Below are positions 30,254 through 43,006 of a DNA stretch of 64,000 nucleotides, in pieces. Below the pieces are notes generated by a model that had not been told where the DNA came from, searched no databases, and worked only from the letters and a program-made list of their open reading frames with translations. The stretch covers positions 26,321,540 to 26,385,539 of the forward strand of contig CM055111.1 of the NCBI GenBank assembly GCA_029204225.1, written 5' to 3'. The position numbers were made by a program, and so were the translations under genes. This DNA comes from Diphasiastrum complanatum. Its lineage: Eukaryota > Streptophyta > Lycopodiopsida > Lycopodiales > Lycopodiaceae. The stretch's first letter is position 1. Every line of letters begins with the position of its first letter.

Positions 30254-31860
30254 TCATGTATATCTTTTATAAATTCAATCTGAATAGATTACTGTCTTGT
30301 TTTGCGTTCAGATTTTTTTCACTGTTGCATGCTTTTCGCTTTCTGTTCGACTTTATAATTGATTTGTCTGACTATCTACTCTTCCTCTTCTACATAAATG
30401 CAATTAAGCTTTGTTTTGTGTTTGCCCCTCATGGTATTTTTCTTTTGGCCTTTGGAACTGATAGTTGAACGTTTAGACTGTGTTTTTTTCTTTTTTTCTT
30501 TTTAAGATATGCCAAATTTCTCTTTCATTAGTTCTCATGACTATCATTGGTAGTTTTTTTTCCATCAAATTATTTATTTATGTCTTCTAACAAGTCTCAT
30601 TTTCTTTTTGGAGTAGGTTGTTTCAATCAAAGAATATGAGAGTGCTGGATTTCAAAGATCAAGTGGAAATCCACTTGTTAATATGTTTCCTATAAATGGA
30701 AAAACTTAGGAATTTCGAAAACTACAAATTTTGGATAGAAGATCAAACTAAAATCAGAAATCCATTTAGACCTTGAGAATCAAGATCTATTTTGATTCCT
30801 AGCTTGGATTGATGAGTCAACTTGAATCGAATTATATCTCAATCTAGATTGTTTTTTTTTACCCCTAAGATTCAAGGTGTCCATTTTGACCCAAAGAATT
30901 CACTATTATATTTTTCTTGACCCAAGTCTCGAACTCACTGCGATCCAAGGATGACATTGATAGTAATAATCTACTATGTACATAAGTGAGTAAGCTTAAA
31001 AACAATGATCATCTACTATACAACACACTAATAGCAATAATTGATTGTTTGTAATCATTTACCAATATTTAAAAGTAGTAGATCACTTCTCTAAAGTCAA
31101 GGCAAGTGCACATCAGTTCTCAAGGCCAATATAAGATATATCAATCTATGTAATTTGATCTTTTTCAAAAAGTAAGTCTCATATCAATGATTGTATTTTC
31201 ATTTCTATGCAATCGCAATCTCTGCTTCATATTTTCTTGCTTGCCATGCTACAAATCCTTGGATAGGTTTCTACTTTTGACCACTATCCATCCTCACTCT
31301 CTTTGTTTCATTTCAATTTTTTACATGGTATGAGAGCTAGTTCTCTAATTCAACTTAATATCAAAGTGAATAAGATACTACCTTATTTATGTTGAGACGT
31401 CACCTGGAAGTGCAGTACACATTCAAAAGGCATCACTTGGTCTCTAATTTCTATCGGAGATTGACCCTCCAAGATGGATTATCTTCAAGAAGAGATCAAA
31501 AGAAATGGATTATGCTCTAGTTTAAGCTCAGAATCTCAAGCTCTATAATCAAGGAGAAATCAACAAATTATAATCAAGCAGCATAATTGAAGAGCAAAGA
31601 GCAATGAAGATGAAATTCAAAACCAGGATCTTCTTAACCAAGACCACAATTTTTTTGCAAGTATTAGAAGAGGACAAGTCATGCCATCAAAGACTACAGA
31701 ACACAAAAATATAAATTTGAGAAGAAAAATCAATCTCAACCACAAGCCGACACTATTGATATTTGTAAATTGACCCAAATCTATTTCGATCATGGTCTGC
31801 AGTAAACCAACCCAAGTCCAAATATCAAATGAAGATGAGACATTTATAGCCAAATCAGAA
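30254..31860. other. Intergenic sequence, no gene recognised
   Basis: AT-rich. Near 31310 the phrase TTTTTTACATGGTATGAGAGC resembles a mutated LTR end plus Met primer site (TGGTATCAGAGC), so this may be the leader of Copia element D. No coding motif was seen before 31860. Confidence 0.45.
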
Positions 31861-33396
31861 GATTTCCAAGATGACAACTCTTTGCATTTGGATTCAAGAA
31901 CAATGACACACTAGTAAAATTTGCTTCATGATCTTAGAACCTTCACTCATTCCAAGGTTGTCCAATTGGGTGACACCTCATCTCACAACATAAAAGATGA
32001 AGGTATTGTCAAACAAAAATTTCAGAATGGTAATGTCAAGTTATTATAAAATGTTCTTTAAGTTCCAAATCTCACTAAAAACTACTCTCAATCAATAGGA
32101 TAGTCAATTTGGTTCATAGGGTCAAGTTCTATACTAAAGGTTGCACTATCTTTTATTGAATCAAGAAGATTTTAGCCTTGGTAAAAGGTGTAGCCACCTC
32201 TATAAATTAAGCCATTGTTTTTTTTTCTAATATTCAAGCTCTTCATACTTTGATTTATGTGAAATAGGATCTACTTTGGCATTTCAGACTAGGCCATGAA
32301 AATCATAGAAAAATATTCAGCAAATGTCAAATTTGAAAATTGATAGAAAATCGATTTCTCAGGTCTGTGAGAGTTGCTTTATAAGAAAACATTCTAGAAC
32401 TCCTTTTAAAATAGAACATACTCGTTTTCAAAAGATTTACTAGATCTCTTTCATAGTGACATTTGTGGGCCTATGCAAACCTCCTCCATAGGGAGAGCTA
32501 AATATCTTCTAACATCTGTTGTTGAATTTTCGTTGGATATGAACTCTCACCCTACATCCGTATGTAGAGCTTTGATTTTTCTTTAAGTCTTTCAAGAAAT
32601 CATGGTGAGGGGATAATACAGAACAAATCTAGAGACATTGGAAATGGGATGAGGTGCATTCTATCATGAACGCGAAGCAAGGGGCCTAATTATAGTGTGA
32701 ACAAAAAATTTGTCTAAACAAAGAATAGATATTAGTGATGTGATGCATTGAAAACAGGGTAAATGATGGTGTTATTGAGTTGAAAAGTTTCCATCAAAGT
32801 CCTACATTTCTTAAGCCATTCTCATAAACTTGAGAAGAGCTAGAGATTTTTGAGCTACTTGAGATTAAAAATATATAAGATTTTCATCCAAGTCCTACAT
32901 TTCATTAATCAATTTCATAGACTTCAGAAGAGATCGAGATTTTTTTTAAGATAAATAGAATAAAACTTTTTTATAGAGCAAGATGCCCACATCGTTGTTG
33001 ATGGAACATCAATTTGAGTGAAGTCCAACACAATTTAAGCCTACATTAAAAATGATGGGAGTGAGATATTGATGAGGTTCAGCATTCACAGACTCACTTC
33101 AAAAGATGGATTGATTCAAAATATTGAGAGCATGGCTAAAATATTCAAGAAAGATGCTTAGTATCTTGTCGAACCTCCTTCGAATGCAAAGATCATCTAC
33201 ACAAAGTGGATCTTCAAGTTGAAGCTTAACCTAGACGATTTGATATTCAGATGGAAAGCTCAACTAGTTGTGAATGGCTATGAACAAGTTTATGAGATAG
33301 ATTACACTGAGACCTTCGGTCCAGTGGTAAAACATCAATCTATTTGAGCATTACTAGTTATCGCAGCTACCAAAAATCTGGACGTTCATCAAATGG
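31860..33396 (+). mobile_element. Ty1/Copia element D, heavily decayed: protease to RT
   Basis: Traces in order are a protease active-site-like LDSRTMTH (31891), GDTSSHNIKDEG, VPNLTK, WHFRLGHENH (GAG-pre-integrase; 32277), HSDICGPMQTSSIGRAKYLL (integrase; 32455-32515), and RT PPSNAKIIYTKWIFKLKLNL, KAQLVVNGYEQVYEIDYTET (33180-33310) and ALLVIAATKNLDVHQM (33350-33396). Many stops interrupt it. Two deletions remove most of integrase and the RT end. It breaks abruptly into an unrelated spliced relic at about 33397. Confidence 0.85.
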
Positions 33397-33397
33397 T

Positions 33398-34239
33398 GCT
33401 AATTCCTTGATTGATATTATTCTTGGTCTGGCAACAGATGTGGCTAAAGTTGGCAATACTTCAAGAACTATCATAAGTTGTTTATCAAAACTTTTATGAG
33501 TGTTTTCACAGGAATTCATTTTTATCCACACAGGTTTCACCACCCCATCATCAATAGTGGCCATGGAGATTATATTTAAACTCCAATGTTGCCTGCAAAA
33601 CAAATATTGTTACCAAAGTAAAGCTTGCACTGCAATAAATAAAGCTCAATATAATACTTACTTGAATGCATAAGAAACCACAAATAGTTTTGCATTTGGA
33701 CTACATTGTACAAAAATCCTCTTCAAAAGATTGAATGCTTCATCAATTTGTGTGTGCTCTTGCTCTACAAAAAGATCAGTGACGATGAAAACTTCTTTCC
33801 TTGAATCTTGATTGATTACGTATTGCAGCAACACTAGCCCACCATCAATTATGACATTTGTTACATGTTCTCTTTTCTTCTTAATAAGTATGTGACAATC
33901 AAAGTCATGAAATCATATTATATAATCAATTTTTGGAATAATTAGATGATTGAGGACGTCAATCTTCTATTTAATAATTTTTTCACATTTATTATAGCAA
34001 TCGGATTCAGAAATTCTTGAGTTGCATCATAAGCATTGCATACTACAATATTCAAATTTATTTATAGTGTTCTCAGGCATTTTTGGTACATCATGATCAG
34101 AAATTAATGAAAATATAGTATCTACATCCCTATTCAAAACCTCTTCTGAAATGCATTCCTTGTATGTCAAAATTTTTGCATCAATACTTGTCAAGCTCTC
34201 ATATTCAAGGGTTTCATTTTTATTGCATTGTTTTTCTTT
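33398..34239 (-). pseudogene. Two-exon relic of an unrecognised plant gene
   Basis: Exon 1 (34239-33662) is one frame with only three stops: ETLEYESLTSIDAKIL, then a Cys-rich stretch FEYCSMQCL-CNSRISESD-CYNKC, and THVTNV-like to REHVTNVIIDGGLVLLQYVI, RKEVFIVTDLFVEQEHTQID and LLKRIFVQCSPNAKLFVVSY. A 69-base intron (33593-33661; GTAAGT...TTTTGCAG) joins in phase to exon 2 (33592-33398): QHWSLNIISMATIDDGVVKP, IKMNSCENTHKSFDKQ, LMIVLEVLPTLATSVARP. The Cys spacing might bind a metal. I cannot name the family; a transposase-like or host gene are both possible. The 3' end is cut off by Copia element D. Confidence 0.55.
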
Positions 34240-35386
34240 ACCCTCTTACTACGTATTCCCTTCTCTTTGAATGCCTCAGAGTGTTGGGATCACTTTGGTC
34301 TTGATTGCTTGCAAGTCGTCCATGTGGGAAAGTTTGTTATATCCATTGAAGGTGGATGAGTTGTAGAGGCCTCACCTAGAGTATGTGTCTCTTAATTTGT
34401 AAAAATTTAGAAATAATTGTGACATGCCTTGCATCGCTAGAAAGCAAGAAGGAATTCTCAAAAAATTGAGCTTGAAAATCTTCATAGACTTCTTGAAGGA
34501 CCATTATAGCTAAAACTGTAAAACGATTGTGTCTACTTAGATTCTGTCTGGTGATTCCATGTACCCAACAATAGAATGGAGTGAGCGAGGCCTGAGACTA
34601 GAAACTTCATGTTCCCCTACCAGTATTAGGAGGGAGGCCTGAGACTAGAAACTTCACCTTGAACGGGCATGCGAACCTGATCGGTCCTGAAATTTGCTTT
34701 GTTCTAGCTATAAGAAGAATCTAACTATGTCCTAAATGAACTAAAAGATGGTGATGAAGCTCAAAAATCTAAAATGTATGAAATGACTATTGGAATAACT
34801 AGCAAAATAGGTAACTTATGACAACTAGAGATGTGAACAAATCAGACATGTCAAAACTAACAAGAAAAGTGTCCAAATTGGGATCAATGAAATTTATATA
34901 GAGTTTATCCCACACGTGTGCAGTCAAATTTGAGATACACATATTGAATGTTTATTCGTTGAAATAACTGCATGGACAAGTGGCATGATAATATTCCTTG
35001 AATTCCAACATGTCAATGACCGCCATCATTAGGATTCTGACACGTGTCAAAAATTGACTAAAACATATCAGACTATTGAACACATGCCATTTTTCAGAAT
35101 ATTGGATTTGTGTGCATGCTTTTATTTTACGTGTCTCACTGGGACACAATGCGCATAATACCAATATTCAAAGGTAAGATTGTAGAACATTACATATCTT
35201 GAAAATGGTAATTTAAAATCGGGATAAATATTGTTAAAAAAAATTAGTACATATATGTGACACCATTGTCATTCTCACAACTCAACTTCTGCTTTTCTAT
35301 GTCCAAGAGCTTTTTGCATTAGTCGCTTGTTCATGAGAGTTGTTTTTTAACTAGTTTTAGACTACCTACGACTATTTCGTGTCATT
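34240..35386. other. Intergenic sequence with a 48-base spaced direct repeat
   Basis: GAGGCCTGAGACTAGAAACT occurs near 34587 and 34635. CCACACGTGTG occurs near 34911. No gene was recognised; upstream exons of the relic at 33.4-34.2 kb could lie here but are not evident. Confidence 0.45.
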
Positions 35387-36400
35387 GTGGAGAACGCTAG
35401 GGTCGAGATTTCAAGACTTTTAGCTGGCATAGAGTTTGAATGTCAGATTGATAGAATATTTTCCATCTTATGTGCCACAATAGATACACTAGCAACCTCC
35501 AGAGCTGATATAAAAAGTGTGTCCTTTGCCATAGATTATATGAATACAATACTACTTCCATATAGTGTAAAAGTTTTTGATTCTAATATTGCATGGATTC
35601 CATATAACTTACTAACATACATAAGGAAGGGTAATAGAGCATTTGCTAAATATATTTGTGAGCAATCTTTCCAGAAATCATGATAGAATTTTGACAGCTG
35701 AAAAACAGCACAAGGACAATCTGTTGTTGAACATAGGATCAAAGATCCTTTCAGGTGAGATGGTCTTTGTTTTTTTGCTTTTTGAACATACATTTGTTCC
35801 AACACCTACTGAATCACATGAGACCACTTTATGCTATGAAGTGAACGAGGCTGAGGATGAACAACCAATAAATGAAGAAGAAGAAAAGGCACTCTCCTTG
35901 CAGCAATCTTTAGAGGATGCTCAACAATCCAATGAGGCAAATGAAACATTGTTGTAGTCAAGAGCTTTTCTCCAATCATCTTCAATGGCAGAGAGTACTT
36001 TTTTTTCATGACCTTCAACATGTCATCCATCTGAGGAAGGACAAACTGCTAAGTGCACTCCTAGAATTGTAGAATGGAGCCAATACGTATGAACGCACAG
36101 TGACTGATGACATTTTTGAGAAGCTATGTCCAAAAGAGGACACCACATGCAAAATTTTGACAGAGCTCCAAAATGACGGCCCTTCCTCCCAGGGTGAGTT
36201 TCTCTAATCCAACAAAGTACTAATTCACTCAACTGGAGGGGCAACAATGAAGCATAAACCTTAGTGACACTACAAAAGTTGATGAGAGGACAAAATATGC
36301 TATTGAGATTGATGCTTATGCATCTAGAGCAAAAGGAGTGAATAAAAAAGCCAGGAATATGATTCCAAGAATGCTTCATTGGCTCACTACAACAAGATGT
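35387..36400 (+). pseudogene. Unrecognised coding-like sequence, frameshifted
   Basis: From 35387 a 98-codon frame reads MENARVEISRLLAGIEFECQ, ATIDTLATSRADIKSVSFAI and VFDSNIAWIPYNLLTYIRKG. After one frame change it continues RILTAEKQHKDNLLLNIGSK and LFEHTFVPTPTESHETT, then the acidic DEQPINEEEEKALSLQQSLE to 35957. Later pieces (KVDERTKYAIEIDAYASRAK near 36270) may belong to it. The gradual succession of plausible frames suggests a degraded protein gene. I recognise no domain. Confidence 0.35.
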
Positions 36401-38971
36401 ACGGTGTTTTGAGAAACACTACACACGTAGGGTGCCAATTCCCTAGCACTTATTCTATTTGATCTAGATCTATCAGATCTATATACATGCTATGGTGTAC
36501 CAGCAAGCCCCATGACAACTGCACATGTATTAGCTAAGATGTATAATCTATTGACTTTGCTCTATCACATATCCCCCTAATCGAGTTTCTGCTTATCAGA
36601 TACGACTATCATTGTATGAGGCTGGCCTACAATTCTAACTAGAAATAGATAACAAAAGATTTGGAAAAGGACTAGCCAATTACAAAAAACAAATTTGCAA
36701 TCTCTTCAACATTGTCAATGGGAAATGTATCAAATCATTCACATATAGAGACAATGAGACAAGACAATACTAGCATTATCCTTACTATTTTCATGTAACA
36801 AATAAAATGCTTCTAGAAAACAAAATATAAAGAATTGTCTAAGTATGAATAAATGAAAATCCAATATTATAGTAGCCTCCAAGACAATTTTTCTACACAT
36901 AAGCACCAAAAACTCCAAATTATTGAAAATATAAGGTTAGATTTGTCATGCATTTAAAAAAAAGGATGATGGAGCTATTTTGAATCTTACAAGATAGAAG
37001 GATTCTCTAATGTTGGTATGTCCATCAAAGAAAATCATCTTTGGAGATTGTAGGGTCCCTATGCACAAATTAACAACTCCAATAAACTATTGATAACCAT
37101 AAGGTTAGGTTTGGTGTCATTTTGTGCTAGAAAAAAAATGATTATAGGAGAAATTTATGATGCTAGTATGTGTAGCAAAGAATCATATCTTTGAAATGAT
37201 CGTACTTGAAATAGATGGAATAGATTCCAATGAGAAAATGGCTTCTCATCTCTCTTGCAGCCATATAAACATGTACTTCAAACTTAAGAAGTTACCTCGC
37301 TAATTGCTATGATCTCCTTAGAATAAAAATTGTGTATATCCTAGAAAAAGATATATCCAAACCACTCACTCTTGACCCCACCCTTGTACCTTTTAGATCA
37401 TAGCATATTGCAGGTCAAATTTTGTTGAGTTGATCCTCTCTCTCACATTCTATCTTGTCTCTTTGGACAAGCGCTTATTCTCTTCACTTAAATGTTGTCA
37501 TCCAAATCTAATGATTGTTTTATCTCCCTAACTTCAAACCCAAATCATCTCTTAGTAGATAGTAATCTCTAGTCGTATTATTGCTACACCTTTGCTATCA
37601 GTTGAGCTCATTCATGCACTTTGGAAAGGAAAAAAATAATGAAAGAAAGTGGTAGGTCTATATCTTTTGATAAGATTAAAAAAGGATATATAGCAAACAA
37701 TTTCTTAGGTCTACTTAATTCTATTTGAATATGTTTCTATTTCAAATAAAAAATGCAAGTAAGTTTTTTAGACTCTCATTTGAATGATATATTCATCTAC
37801 AATTCCTTTTCGAAGTACCAAAGTAACTTATCATTTTAAATATTTCTACACAGCAACATATAACCACTAGAAAAGAATGAACTAATCCAGTTTCTTTGTC
37901 ATTTAGATGATATTCTCAATTGTAATTTCTTTCATAAATTAAATATTGAAATAACTAACATTTTGAATGTGTTTATATCCTATCACTGCTAAAGAACTAG
38001 ATTGAAAATCTTATAATCATTGAACATAACAATCATTATGTGATATTCTAGCAAGATGATTACACCATCTAGAAGATTCAAGAAGGAATGATGACAAAAA
38101 AGTAATTTAATGGCTTGTTAGAACTTAGCAAGAGCTTACTAATTTTATATGATTTATTTTTCAAAGAAGTATATCTTAACTACTTTGCAACATAAATGAA
38201 AATTTTAGCAACAAATAAATGATACAAATATCATACAATAGTTATAGAAGACAAATTACCTATATAAGAATAAGACTTCGGGTGTCCTTCGTGTGCAACA
38301 AATTATGTGCTATAGATTTTATTTCATGCACATGTGTTGTCTTTTTCATGCCAAACTTCTTAAGCTAATTTCCAAACTTTCTTTGACTTTGAATTTGGTT
38401 CATAAGAAGTGTAGGTGGGGATGAAATTGCCTTAATTTAGACTATAAAGATAGAATATCAACTTAATCAAATCTTAGATGCCCATAAAGCTAGGGCTTTT
38501 ATCTTACAAAAAAACAATATGCAAAATATTACGAGGAGAGAACCACTTTGATGGAACTAAAGATATGGTAGATTATGCCCAAGACAATATTGGTACAAAG
38601 GTTCCAAATAATAGTTTTGTAGTTGAATTAGTAAAAAGTATCTGAATAATTTGTTTCAATCATTAAACAAAATACTCTTGAAATGAGGGGTGCATGTAGG
38701 AGTAAGCAAATGTACAACTCTAAATATGCTAAACGAGCATTCTCCATGAAACATGAAATCTTATGAAACAGAACAATATCCTAAAAACGGGTAACTGTTT
38801 TATGATTTTTAAATTTTAGTAAATTTTGAAAACGCTTAAAATAAATTATATGTTTTTTTTTTTACAATTCAAATTCCATAGAATTCTCACTAAGTCCTCT
38901 CAACTTAGTGCTTGAAATATTATCAAGACTTTCTTTCCTCTGTACTGTGTAACCAACTTGACAATGACAGT
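36401..38971. other. Long AT-rich intergenic stretch, no gene recognised
   Basis: I see no convincing coding motif, LTR border or tandem repeat in this 2.6-kb stretch. It may be very old retroelement sequence. Confidence 0.45.
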
Positions 38972-39813
38972 TGTTGGGAGTATTTCCAGCATGATGTAAA
39001 TAAATAATATTGGCTAATAAAATGTGTTGCGAGGGCATGGCATCCTGCGTATATAAGCCCATAGCCAATGAGCACGCAAGTCAAGTTGTAGATAGAATAA
39101 AGGACTTGGGCCTTTTTGTAAATAAAATAAAACTCGAAGACACAATGTCAAGTTTGTAAACTTGGAGAAAAACTTTTCTTGGGTCCAATTTGAGACTCAC
39201 ATGAATCATGTGAAATCCAATGTACCTTTTTAAGACCCTTGGATTAAGTTGGGTCCAAAATGAATGGACAACATTAGTGTACATATTTTTAAAAGTAGCC
39301 AATAGGATTTTGGGGCAAGGGCCTTCCCCATTGATAAAAAGGCACCTGTTGTACAATATTTCCATGCTTAATGAGAAAGAGAAAACTCTACCATTTTTGA
39401 AAGAGAAGCATCCTCATTTGCTATTCAATGTTTGTTATTGCTATTGTTGTTTTTCATGCTTTTTGGTTTCAATAGTTTATGTTTCTCCCTTAGCAAGTAC
39501 AATGAGCAAGTGAGCTAACCGCCCCTCTCACTCCCTCTCTCTCTCTCTATTCCTCTATTCCTCTACCTTCTATGCTCCTTCTATCCATCTAACTCTCTCT
39601 CTCTCTCTCCCTCTCTTTTTCAATACAAATCATGTTGAATGCTAGTTCAGTGGAGTAGAGTTAGTGGGGATAGTGTTAAAGGTGATAGTGTTAGTGTAAA
39701 AAGTAGAGATCAACTAAAAGTAGCATCTAAGCTAGGTTAGGATCCTATCCAAGTGTTCCAACAGTCTTTGACATGCGGAAGGGCTGCTCACCGACTCTCC
39801 TACACACCCTACA
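38972..39813 (+). mobile_element. Probable LTR of a Ty3/Gypsy-type element
   Basis: It begins TGTTGGGAGTATTTCC and ends CCCTACA, one base before a primer-site-like sequence. CGTATATAAGCCC near 39048 looks like a promoter TATA box. CT-rich tracts near 39525-39615 lie in the part expected to be the untranslated leader. No matching second LTR was found in the window. Confidence 0.6.
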
Positions 39814-39814
39814 G

Positions 39815-39832
39815 TGGCGTCGATGCCGAGGA
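39815..39832 (+). other. Primer binding site resembling the tRNA-Asp type of plant Gypsy elements
   Basis: The sequence TGGCGTCGATGCCGAGGA is close to the TGGCGCCGTTGCCGGGGA site found in Athila/Tat-type plant Gypsy elements (from memory of that family). Confidence 0.6.
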
Positions 39833-40967
39833 TAGGTTTTCACTAACTAGTTTAGTTGATTTTCAGTTGTTTTTGTTTTTTTAGAGTGTTTTTAGGTGGA
39901 TTTTGGGTAGAGTTAGTTTGTTTTCTGTATTTTCGTGTGCTTGGACTGTTCACAGCTAGCGGAGGAGGTGTGAGAGGGTAGAGGAGGCCCTAAACAGCCT
40001 CTAAGGGCTTGACATCCAGCCAAAAACCTTAAAAAAACCCAAAAAAACACACAAATCTACATTTTGGAGGGAAAAGAAAAAAAAAACTCTCATCAGAGTT
40101 TGTTTTTTCCAAAACCAGTGGGAACCAACCCTCACATGACTGGAAGTAGCTCCAAGGTATTGTCCTAGACCTGTATAGAAGCCTGCGAGAGTTAATTCCA
40201 AGCAGATCTTGAAAAATCAGAGAAAAATTATAAAAAATTTAAAAAACCCTTGTAAAAAACCAAAAAGAATTCATAACATCATATGAACTCTCACAAAGCC
40301 CTCTGAAGTTCTATCTCAGTGAGACCAGAACACAGCGAAGCTTGCGAGAGTTAGTTCCAAGTACGAGTGCCAGTGCAAAGGTTCCAAGTGAGGAAAAGAT
40401 GAGAAAATCCATCAAAACCCTCGTAGACATTGAAATTTTCAGTTCCAGTGGCCAAGAACCCTCATAGAGAATTCTGGAGTTCCATCTCATTGAGACAAGG
40501 ACACAGAAGAGCCTTTGAGAGTTAGTTTGATCCCAGTGAGCAAAAAATTGGATTTGAGTGCTGAAAAATCAACAAAATAAAAAAATCTAGAAAATCTTTC
40601 AAAAAGTAACTCTCGCAGACCACTCCATTGGCCTCAAAATGTCATTTTACATCAGTGATGAAGTCTGCGAGAGTTAGTATAAATTATTGGTGAAGATCAG
40701 AGCAAAATAATGATTCTGAACCCTCACAGACAGTGAAATTTTTTCTTCCTGTGAGAGTTAACCTTTGTAGACATTTTCAAAGCTAAATCCATACCATATA
40801 CTGTTGGAAAATCTCCTGGCCAATAAAGGGTGCAGTGGGTATCCAAACACGAATTGTTTCATCCTCTGATACCTACTGTTGAGATTCTCACAAAAACAAA
40901 CCCAGATGGTGTTCGATTCTGTTCTCAGGTCTACTGCCCTCTGTGACTGGATCTACTATCCTCCAAA
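39833..40967 (+). other. Leader region with recurring CTCGCAGA/GCGAGAGTTAGTTCC phrases
   Basis: The phrase GCGAGAGTTA (or CTCTCACA, CTCGCAGA on the same theme) recurs roughly every 100-170 bases (40186, 40343, 40666 and others), interspersed with A-rich tracts. No gag start was recognised after it. The repeated leader probably belongs to the element with the LTR at 38972-39813. Confidence 0.45.
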
Positions 40968-41381
40968 GTGACGATAGACACTGTTGACTTCCGTAGAATT
41001 TACTTATGCATTCGACAAGGTAAAACCAGTGTGCAGAATAAGATAGAAAAAAAATCAGCTGATTATAAACATATAACTATCAGACAATTAAGCATTCGAT
41101 CATGTTCAAGACAAGAAACTCTTTTGCATAAAACATCTACTGCATTATCAGAGAATTCCTTAAGCACGTCAGCACGAAAAAAAACTCTTTCTTCTGCGAA
41201 AATCAAAAACTTGTCACCCTTACTAGTGGACTTCTTGAACCTTAGCTTGCTAGCTACACAATGCTTAGCTTACATTGGTATATTGCCAATCTGCTATGAC
41301 TGCACAATTAATAATCAGGATCTACATGTATGTAGAGAGGAGGACAAGATTAGCAAATCAGGAGATTACAAGAACGGCTGA
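40968..41381 (+). CDS. Hypothetical ORF, 137 codons, unrecognised
   Basis: It starts MTIDTVDFRRIYLCIRQGKT and is Lys/Ser/Thr-rich in the middle (SIRSCSRQETLLHKTSTALS), with a hydrophobic stretch LSLLATQCLAYIGILPICYD near the end. I recognise no domain. Composition and isolation make it doubtful as a gene; it may be part of retroelement debris. Confidence 0.2.
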   Translation: MTIDTVDFRRIYLCIRQGKTSVQNKIEKKSADYKHITIRQLSIRSCSRQETLLHKTSTALSENSLSTSARKKTLSSAKIKNLSPLLVDFLNLSLLATQCLAYIGILPICYDCTINNQDLHVCREEDKISKSGDYKNG

Positions 41382-41581
41382 TTAGGCACATCCTAATGGT
41401 ATCCTGTCAGTCTTCGGAGGATGAAGTCCTACTGGTACTTTCGCGATCTCATCTGTCCTTTCACGTCTGGAGATCTACCGTTGTTTGGGTCTTCATGTCT
41501 TCTTGTGCCTTTGCCTTTGTCATTAGGTTGCCTTTTTATCTTCATGTTTGTGTGACCTTCAGTCAACGAACGTTTGACCGT

Positions 41582-41737
41582 CGTCTTCATGTCTTTGGTC
41601 CTTGAAGCTTTTTTGTTCGTCGTCTTCATGTCTTCAGACCTCAAAGCTTTTCTGTTCATCGTGTTCATGTCTTCGGATCTCGAAGCATTTCTGTTCGTCG
41701 TCTTCATGTCTTTGGACCTCGAAACGTTTCTGCTAGA
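41582..41737 (+). repeat. 39-base minisatellite, four units, frame-preserving
   Basis: CGTCTTCATG or its variant starts at 41582, 41621, 41660 and 41699. The 39-base period equals 13 codons, so frames stay open on both strands (plus: VVFMSSDLEAFLF-type; minus: RSEDMKTTN-type). Degenerate related phrases lie upstream from 41490. Confidence 0.85.
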
Positions 41738-43006
41738 GCTAGATACATCAAAGATCCAAGAGAACTGGAGTCACTACAGACCCAAATTAAAGATGCAATA
41801 TATGTGACAGAACTCAAAGCAGTCTTTTTAACAACTCATGGGCCAGAAGCCTACAATTCTATATGGAGAAGGCTCAAATTTTTATACAAAGCCTTATAAT
41901 ACATTTATCCTTTTTAATTAGGATTTCAATTAATTCAAACTTTGAGTCATGTTTGAAAAAGTTGGCAAGTATAGGAATGGATTTGACATCTTTTTCCAGA
42001 AGTCGACTTTGTAGGAAATTAAGTTTTAAAAAATTGGAAACTTTTTTGCCAATGCAAAAAAAAACTTTGTCAAAAAGTTTATGTGTAGTAAAGTAGGTAG
42101 ATTCATATAAAGCTTATGTTACATAGCTCAATAGAATTAGTTGTTAATGTAAAGTATGATTATGTATTTAAAAAGAGGTAAATTGGCATGCACTTTGTTA
42201 AAACTTTATTATGCGTCACTCAAGAATGTATCAAAGCCTAGACCCAAACTAGTTATTTTTAAAATATCTAAAAAAAAAAGGGAAACTTATAATTAAATAT
42301 TTGATAGCCTCATAACCTATGAAGGCTCAAACATGTAGGTTATGAGAACCTAAAAAATAATTCTTAGTAGGTGAATCAAATATATAGTAGGCTTTTTTCA
42401 AATGGATTATAGGTTTTAGGCAAGCACAGAACTTACTGAGTACATCACTAGTTGGTGCGTTGCTACCCTTAATAATTTGTTGCTTCCTAACATACTATAT
42501 AGTTACACATAATCTAAAAGCATGGTTTGGTGGTACAAAAAAGAACCCATTATATAGTGTACCTTTTGGTAGTACATTTCACTTTTTGGAGATTTGGGAA
42601 GGAGCTCGATAGATGCTACCCACGAGTTAATGCAATGAAGAGCCTAGTAATGAAGGGACTACCCTCTTGGAGTATTGGGGGGTAAGTGGTGGGCCTACTC
42701 TCTCTCCTCCAATAAAAAACATAAATGCATTTCTACCCAAAAAAGGTAATGTCCTTGACAATCCATGTTGTACCACCAAACCATGCTTTTAGCCAATATA
42801 CGTATTTTGATTACCAAGAATGTTTCATTGAATGCTATTAATTTTTTTGTTTATTGAAAAAAAAATTCACAAAAAGTTCCATAATCATGACTTATCAGCT
42901 TATATCTTATTTGAATTTTAAATTTTGAGTATGAAGTTCTATTTTTTATTGAATGTTCCTAGTATTTCAATCTACCAAGACATAAAATTGACACTTGTTA
43001 GTATTA
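41738..43006. other. AT-rich intergenic sequence, no gene recognised
   Basis: The phrase CCAAACCATGCTTTTAG near 42777 is the reverse complement of CTAAAAGCATGGTTTGG near 42515, with GGTGGTACAA/TTGTACCACC adjoining. A pair of inverted repeats therefore encloses about 0.27 kb, possibly a small MITE-like element at about 42480-42805. Otherwise nothing was recognised. Confidence 0.45.

Noticed and set aside
40968-41381. Possible endogenous pararetrovirus or gag protein
   Set aside because: The Lys/Ser-rich frame lacks a zinc knuckle, movement-protein, coat or RT motif; kept only as a low-confidence hypothetical ORF.
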